Below, one piece after another: positions 59,389-64,000 of a stretch of DNA of 64,000 nt (the first letter of the stretch is position 1; each line of letters begins with the position of its first letter). Origin of the DNA: Christensenella intestinihominis. GTDB taxonomy: Bacteria; Bacillota; Clostridia; Christensenellales; Christensenellaceae. The notes beneath the pieces were generated by a model. That model was not told the DNA's origin. It worked only from the letters and a program-made list of their open reading frames with translations, and made no database searches. Both the position numbers and the translations under genes were made by a program. The stretch is from assembly GCF_001678845.1 (NCBI RefSeq), contig NZ_MAIQ01000008.1:62001-126000 (forward strand), read 5' to 3'.

Positions 59389-60182
59389 AACTGTTTTTCA
59401 AACGTTTTTACCTCGCCGTCATACTGCTGTTTATGTACCTGCCCATTGGCGCGTTGATTGTCTTTTCTTTCAACGAATCCAAATCCATGGCAAAATGGAC
59501 GGGCTTCTCTTTCCATTGGTATGAACAGCTCTTTTCCGATCCCTCCATTGCGGAAGCGGTGTGGGTAACAATCTCCATTGCGGTCATCGCCTCCCTTGCG
59601 GCGACCTTTATTGGGACGCTTGCGGCCATCGGCATGGATAATTTCCGCAAAAAAAGCAAAAACGTCATGGTGAACCTCACCTATATCCCGATGGTCAATG
59701 CGGAGATCGTAACGGGCATCTCCCTGCTGCTGCTGTTTATTTTCTTTAATATCCCGCGCGGCTACTGGACGATGCTGCTCGCGCACATCACGTTCGATAT
59801 TCCCTTTGTTATTTTTTCCGTGCTCCCGAAGCTCCGCCAGATGGACCCGGGCACCTACGAGGCGGCGCTCGATATGGGCGCAAAGCCGGCCTATGCGGTC
59901 AGGAAGGTCATCCTCCCGCAGATCGTGCCGGGGATTGTAACGGGCTTCCTGCTCGCCTTCACCATGTCCTTCGATGATTTTATGATTAGCTTTTTTACGT
60001 CCCAGGGGGCGACGCAAAACCTGTCCACCTATATTTACAGCATGGCGCGCGTGGGCATCAATCCCATGATTAACGCACTCTCCGCGATCATGTTTGTCGT
60101 AGTCATCACCCTGCTTTTGGTCATCAACCTGCGGTCCGTGAAAAAGACGAAAAAAACGCCGCAGGCGGAAAGCTTTCGCTGA
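59385..60182 (+). CDS. potC: Spermidine/putrescine ABC transporter permease
   Basis: 265 residues, permease with EAA loop EAALDMGAKPAYAVRKVILP and the PotC-typical FTMSFDDFMISFF. Second membrane subunit of the polyamine transporter. Start overlaps potB; potD follows after 15 nt. Confidence 0.94.
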   Translation: MKLFFKRFYLAVILLFMYLPIGALIVFSFNESKSMAKWTGFSFHWYEQLFSDPSIAEAVWVTISIAVIASLAATFIGTLAAIGMDNFRKKSKNVMVNLTYIPMVNAEIVTGISLLLLFIFFNIPRGYWTMLLAHITFDIPFVIFSVLPKLRQMDPGTYEAALDMGAKPAYAVRKVILPQIVPGIVTGFLLAFTMSFDDFMISFFTSQGATQNLSTYIYSMARVGINPMINALSAIMFVVVITLLLVINLRSVKKTKKTPQAESFR

Positions 60183-60197
60183 AAAAGGATAACACCA

Positions 60198-61253
60198 ATG
60201 AAGAAATTATTTTCCATCCTATTCGTTTGCCTGCTGCTCGCGGGCATATGCGCGGGCTGTGCGTCCACGGAAACCGCGGACGGCCGCACCGTCGTGCATT
60301 TCCTCAACTGGGGGGATTATATCGACCCGGACGTCATTCCCATGTTCGAGGAAGAAAATCCGGATATTAAGATCAATATGACCACCGTGCCCTCCAATGA
60401 GGAAATGTACGTCATCGCGACGACGGAAGGCACGCAGATCGATATTGTGGTCCCTTCCGAATATATGATCCAGCGCCTGATGCTGGAAGACCGCCTTGCC
60501 GTGCTCGACCATTCCAAAATGGAAAACTACCGGTATGTCGCGGATTTCGTCAAAACGTGCACATATGACCCGGACGGACAGTATTCCGTGCCCTATACCT
60601 GGGGGACGTTCGGCCTCCTCTATAATATCGAAATGACGGGGGAGGAAATTGACAGTTGGGACGCGCTCTTTGACCCAAAATATAAAAAGCAGATACTGAT
60701 GTACGACAGCATCCGCGACAGCGTAGGGCTTGCGCTCATAAAGCTAGGCTACAGCATCAACACCAAAAATCAGCAGGAGATTGACGAGGCGGCCGCGCTG
60801 CTCGTGGAACAAAAGCCACTTGTGCTGGCCTACGGGACAGACGACCTGCGGATGACGATGATTAACGGGAGCGCGGCGCTCGCCCCCATGTATGCGGGCG
60901 ACGCGGCCTACTCCATGATGGATAATCCCGATTTGCGGTATGTAATCCCAAAGGAGGGAGCCAATATTTTTGTGGACGGTATGTGCATCCTCAAAACGAC
61001 GGATGTATACGATGCCGCCCTGCGCTTTGTCGATTTCATGATGCGGCCGGATATTGCGGCGCTGAATGCGGAATATAACTGCTATTCCACGCCGGAAGAC
61101 GACGCGCTTTTGCTTGTCGATTCGGAGCTGCTCGAAAATACGGCATTCAATCCCCCGAAGGAGGACCTTGAAAACTGCGAATATTATGAGCATTTGGAAA
61201 AGGATGTCCTGCGGATGTATGAAGATGCGTGGATGAAGGTAAAAATTGCGTAA
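60198..61253 (+). CDS. potD: Spermidine/putrescine-binding lipoprotein
   Basis: 351 residues. Signal peptide with lipobox LLAGICAGC (lipidated Cys about residue 21). The mature domain opens VVHFLNWGDYIDPDVIPMFE, the PotD/PotF pattern, and includes YSVPYTWGTFGLLYN. Captures the polyamine outside the membrane and delivers it to PotBC. Last gene of the operon, followed by a terminator. Confidence 0.94.
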   Translation: MKKLFSILFVCLLLAGICAGCASTETADGRTVVHFLNWGDYIDPDVIPMFEEENPDIKINMTTVPSNEEMYVIATTEGTQIDIVVPSEYMIQRLMLEDRLAVLDHSKMENYRYVADFVKTCTYDPDGQYSVPYTWGTFGLLYNIEMTGEEIDSWDALFDPKYKKQILMYDSIRDSVGLALIKLGYSINTKNQQEIDEAAALLVEQKPLVLAYGTDDLRMTMINGSAALAPMYAGDAAYSMMDNPDLRYVIPKEGANIFVDGMCILKTTDVYDAALRFVDFMMRPDIAALNAEYNCYSTPEDDALLLVDSELLENTAFNPPKEDLENCEYYEHLEKDVLRMYEDAWMKVKIA

Positions 61254-61262
61254 AAATTCTGT

Positions 61263-61291
61263 AAAAAAGGGGCTTCGGGCCCCTTTTTTTT
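61263..61291 (+). terminator. Terminator of potABCD
   Basis: AAAAGGGGC / GCCCCTTTT with a TTCGG loop, then a T-run. Confidence 0.9.
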
Positions 61292-61501
61292 GTGCGTTTG
61301 GCAACAAGAAAGTCGACGAAATATCATATAAAATAACGAAAAACGTAAAAATTAAGGGAATATTTCAGCCTGAAGTCCCGATAATATCGATATTACGGCT
61401 ATTTTATTGAAAAATAGGGAAATATAGGTTTATAATAAAAGAACAAATATGATATATGTATAAGACTTCAGGGCCTGTCGCTGGATGTGGAGGTAGCTGG
61501 A

Positions 61502-61798
61502 ATGGTTTATGAAATTTGTACTTATAACGTAAAGAAAAACAGGCAGGACGAGTTTGAAGTGCTTGCGCGCGAGCTTCGGGAATATTACCGGGCCTGCGAG
61601 GGAATCCGCGAAGCCGTCTATATCCGGCAGGCGCAGGCGGCCCTCGAGGGAACCGTAACCTATGTCCTGTACCTTGTGTGCAGCGACGGGGCGGTGGTGC
61701 CGGATATTCTTGATACGGTACACAAAAAATATGAGCGGCGCTTTTCGCGGTGTATCACGGGAAATCCATGCGCCATCATAGGCGAAGCGGTGTGCTGA
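61502..61798 (+). CDS. Small ABM-like alpha/beta-barrel protein
   Basis: 98 residues. MVYEICTYNVKKNRQDEFEVL, then YRACEGIREAVYIRQ and TVTYVLYLVCSD, consistent with a dimeric ferredoxin-like barrel as in the antibiotic biosynthesis monooxygenase/Dabb superfamily. The reaction is unknown. GGAGG lies before ATG 61502. The 248-nt region upstream has TATAAT near 61431 and two palindromic elements. Confidence 0.55.
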   Translation: MVYEICTYNVKKNRQDEFEVLARELREYYRACEGIREAVYIRQAQAALEGTVTYVLYLVCSDGAVVPDILDTVHKKYERRFSRCITGNPCAIIGEAVC

Positions 61799-61883
61799 CC
61801 CTGTATGTATGGTCCCTGCGTGCGGGGGACGGGAGCGGGTTGGCGATCGTCCCCCCTTATGCGCTGCTTCATCCGTAAGATGC

Positions 61884-61915
61884 AAAAAGGCCTTCCCACG
61901 CGGGAAGGCCCTTTT
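61884..61915. terminator. Bidirectional terminator between the ABM-like and cytidylate-kinase-like genes
   Basis: GGCCTTCCC / GGGAAGGCC around ACGC, flanked by A- and T-tracts. Confidence 0.85.
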
Positions 61916-61924
61916 CTATGGGAA

Positions 61925-62545
61925 CTATTTGTTCCCTAAAAACAGTTCTACATATTCCTTAAGCAGCTTTACCGAATGATCGATCCCGATGCTGTCGCTG
62001 CTGATCATCAGGTGGTAATTTTCCTTCTGCCCCCATTTCATATCGGAATAATAATTGTAATAGGTTGCGCGCTTTTTGTCGGATTTGACAATTGCGTCCT
62101 TGAGGTTCGGCGCTTCCAGGTGATAATCGTTCTTTGCGCGCTCGATCCGGTGGTCGATGTCCGAATAGATAAAGATATTGATACAGTTCGGGTTGCCCGC
62201 AAGCACGTAATCCGCGCAGCGGCCGACAATGATGCACGAGCCCTTTGCCGCGACGGAACGGATTACATCCGCCTGGATCAGGAACAGCTTGTCGTCAAGC
62301 GCGATATCCGTACCCCACGAAGATACGTTCCCAAGGCCGGAAGACAGATAATACAGGAATTTATTATTGGCTTTTTCTTCTGCGTTTTCAAAAAATTCTT
62401 CGTTATATCCGCTCTCCTTTGCCGCAAGGGTAATCAGCTCGTTGTCATAATAGGGCAGGTCGAGCTCGTTCGCGAGTTTTTTGGCAATGGTTCGTCCGCC
62501 GCTTGCAAATTGCCGGGAAATGGTGATAATAACGTCGTTTTTCAT
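61925..62545 (-). CDS. Cytidylate kinase-like protein
   Basis: 206 residues, P-loop kinase fold. TISRQFASGGRTIAKKLAN replaces the usual GxxGxGKS with a SGGRTIA loop, as in the cytidylate-kinase-2 family. Later motifs are GRCADYVLAGNPNCINIFIY and KKRATYYNYYSDMKWG. It may phosphorylate CMP or another small molecule; house-keeping Cmk is usually distinct. AAGGAGG precedes the ATG. Confidence 0.85.
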   Translation of the reverse strand: MKNDVIITISRQFASGGRTIAKKLANELDLPYYDNELITLAAKESGYNEEFFENAEEKANNKFLYYLSSGLGNVSSWGTDIALDDKLFLIQADVIRSVAAKGSCIIVGRCADYVLAGNPNCINIFIYSDIDHRIERAKNDYHLEAPNLKDAIVKSDKKRATYYNYYSDMKWGQKENYHLMISSDSIGIDHSVKLLKEYVELFLGNK

Positions 62546-62688
62546 AGCCTTTATTCCTCCTTATGGTCGGTTCGTGAAAAGCGGTGCGCACAGAAAAATG
62601 AGGCGCATGAGGTTTGTTTACATTATGCCCCTTATGTGATAAAATGTCAATTTGCGGGTGGAAAACATTTGAGTGGGAGAGAATGTAT

Positions 62689-64000
62689 ATGGAAGCGGTA
62701 AAAGAAAATAAAATGGGCGTTCTGCCCGTCAAAAAGTTGTTGGTCACGATGGCGCTGCCCATCATGATTTCCATGCTGGTGCAGGCGCTGTATAATGTCG
62801 TGGACAGCGTGTTTGTCGGCCAATACAGTGAAAATGCTTTCGCGGCGGTGTCGCTTGCGTTTCCGGTGCAGATGCTCATTATTGCGGTGGCGGTCGGCAC
62901 GGGCGTCGGCATGAATTCCCTTGTTTCGCGGCGTCTCGGGGAAAAGAAGTTCGACGATGCCAACGAGGGCGTTTCGGCGGGTATTTTCCTTGGCATCATC
63001 AGCTGGATCGGCTTTGCGGCCTTTGGTATTTTCTTTTCACGGATATTTTTTGAAGCGTTTACGACAGGAATCGAGGGCGGCGCGCAAATCGCGGAAATGG
63101 GTACGCAGTATATTTCGATCTGCACCATTTTCTCTTTCGGCGTGTTTATCCAAATCACGTGCGAGCGGATCATGCAGTCCACGGGCGTCACGATTTATAA
63201 CATGATTACGCAGATTACCGGGGCGGTCATCAATATCGTACTCGATCCCATCCTGATTTTCGGGCTGGGGCCGTTCCCGGAGATGGGCGCGGCGGGCGCG
63301 GCCGTCGCCACGGTGATCGGCCAGATCGTCGCAATGCTGATGTGCCTGTATTTTGTCAACAGGAAGATCAAAGACGTAAAAATCAAAATGCGCGGTTTCC
63401 GGCCGCGGAAAAGGATTATTGGGGAGATTTATAAGGTCGGGGCGCCGTCTATTGTCATGCAGGCGATCACCTCGGTGATGATCGTGGGCTTTAACTTTAT
63501 CCTGGTGTTTTTCTATGCTCCGGATATTTCCGCCGCCGCGGTTTCCGTGCTCGGGGCTTATTTCAAGCTGCAGTCGTTTATCTTCCTGCCGGTGCTGGGG
63601 CTTACAAACGGCCTGATTCCCATTGTGGCCTATAATTACGGGGCGCGGCATAAGCAGCGGATTACGGATGTCATACGGTTCGCGACGATCCTTGCCGTCG
63701 TCATTATGATCGTCGGCATGGCCGTATTCCAACTGTTTCCCGACGCCCTGCTGCGCATGTTCAACGCCACGCCGGCAATGCTTGAACTGGGCGCGCAGGC
63801 CCTTCGGATCATCAGCCTGTGCTTTGCCTTTGCGGGGGTTGGAATCGTGTTTTCCTCGGTATTCCAGGCGGTCGGCAACGGCGTTTTAAGCATGGTCGTA
63901 TCGCTGTGCCGCCAGCTTGTGGTTATCCTGCCGGCGGCCTGCCTGTTGTCACTTTTCGGGAGCGTAAACGACGTATGGTATGCGTTTCCGATTGCGGAAT
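62689..64000 (+). CDS. MATE-family multidrug efflux transporter (cut by window edge)
   Basis: At least 437 residues; the 3' end lies beyond the window. Repeated MatE halves start at LLVTMALPIMISMLVQALYN and IYKVGAPSIVMQA, and VDSVFVGQYSENAFAAVSLA is the typical first-half motif. Exports cationic compounds using an ion gradient. GGGAG lies before ATG 62689 (an in-frame ATG at 62683 is also possible). Divergent from the cytidylate-kinase-like gene. Confidence 0.93.
   Translation, partial: MEAVKENKMGVLPVKKLLVTMALPIMISMLVQALYNVVDSVFVGQYSENAFAAVSLAFPVQMLIIAVAVGTGVGMNSLVSRRLGEKKFDDANEGVSAGIFLGIISWIGFAAFGIFFSRIFFEAFTTGIEGGAQIAEMGTQYISICTIFSFGVFIQITCERIMQSTGVTIYNMITQITGAVINIVLDPILIFGLGPFPEMGAAGAAVATVIGQIVAMLMCLYFVNRKIKDVKIKMRGFRPRKRIIGEIYKVGAPSIVMQAITSVMIVGFNFILVFFYAPDISAAAVSVLGAYFKLQSFIFLPVLGLTNGLIPIVAYNYGARHKQRITDVIRFATILAVVIMIVGMAVFQLFPDALLRMFNATPAMLELGAQALRIISLCFAFAGVGIVFSSVFQAVGNGVLSMVVSLCRQLVVILPAACLLSLFGSVNDVWYAFPIAE

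Overview
The window reads as a chromosomal segment of an anaerobic, single-membrane Firmicute (Bacillota, Clostridia-like; a Christensenellales-type genome is my guess from gene content only). The evidence is Firmicute gene order: walJ-rlmH, rpsF-ssb-rpsR, dnaX-ybaB-recR, nth-obgE-yhbY-nadD-yqeK-rsfS and a leader-controlled rplJ-rplL. There are also a TPP riboswitch in front of thiT, a type IV pilus locus with no outer-membrane secretin, and an iron-only-hydrogenase-type regulator. No rRNA, tRNA, phage genes, transposase or CRISPR array were seen.

Layout. 0-4.6 kb: the end of walJ, rlmH (apparently starting at ATC), then a pentose operon (xylulokinase and split transketolase). 4.7-20.2 kb: a complete monoderm type IV pilus locus in several transcription units. 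These are pilA; pilB-pilT-small membrane protein; pilD; pilC-pilM-pilN-pilO; and a minor-pilin operon headed by a 1881-residue prepilin-like protein built of GLUG-type repeats, which is the most unusual gene here. 20.3-23.5 kb: glnS and gltX. 23.6-26.4 kb: an unknown membrane protein, rpsF-ssb-rpsR, then a repeat-rich gap with tandem terminators. 26.4-31.8 kb: DNA maintenance genes (Ogg-like glycosylase, PHP hydrolase, dnaX, ybaB, recR and two adjacent uracil-DNA glycosylase homologues). 32-35.2 kb: C-terminal processing protease, TM1266-type regulator, and an ECF sigma factor with a membrane partner. 35.4-39.7 kb: the nth-obgE-...-rsfS operon.

40-48.8 kb is mixed: a CoA-transferase, a small membrane protein, a D,D-carboxypeptidase, a DUF3795-like protein, an XRE regulator of lower GC, leuB, a sugar-isomerase-like protein, thiT behind a TPP riboswitch, and an HD nucleotidase. 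48.8-51.2 kb: rplJ-rplL, then an unknown three-gene operon of Ala-rich helical proteins. 51.3-56.3 kb: an OmpR-type two-component system, a membrane-anchored partner, and two cell-wall hydrolases that each follow the same 17-bp WalR-like direct repeat; together they look like one cell-wall regulon. 56.5-61.3 kb: an XRE-cupin regulator with potABCD polyamine uptake. 61.5-64 kb: a small barrel protein, a cytidylate-kinase-like protein and a MATE transporter cut by the window edge.

Non-coding points of note: two genes with good Shine-Dalgarno sequences but no ATG/GTG/TTG start; two DNA glycosylase genes that look leaderless; a terminator apparently split by an insert with a 20-bp duplication; and a small family of dispersed palindromes.
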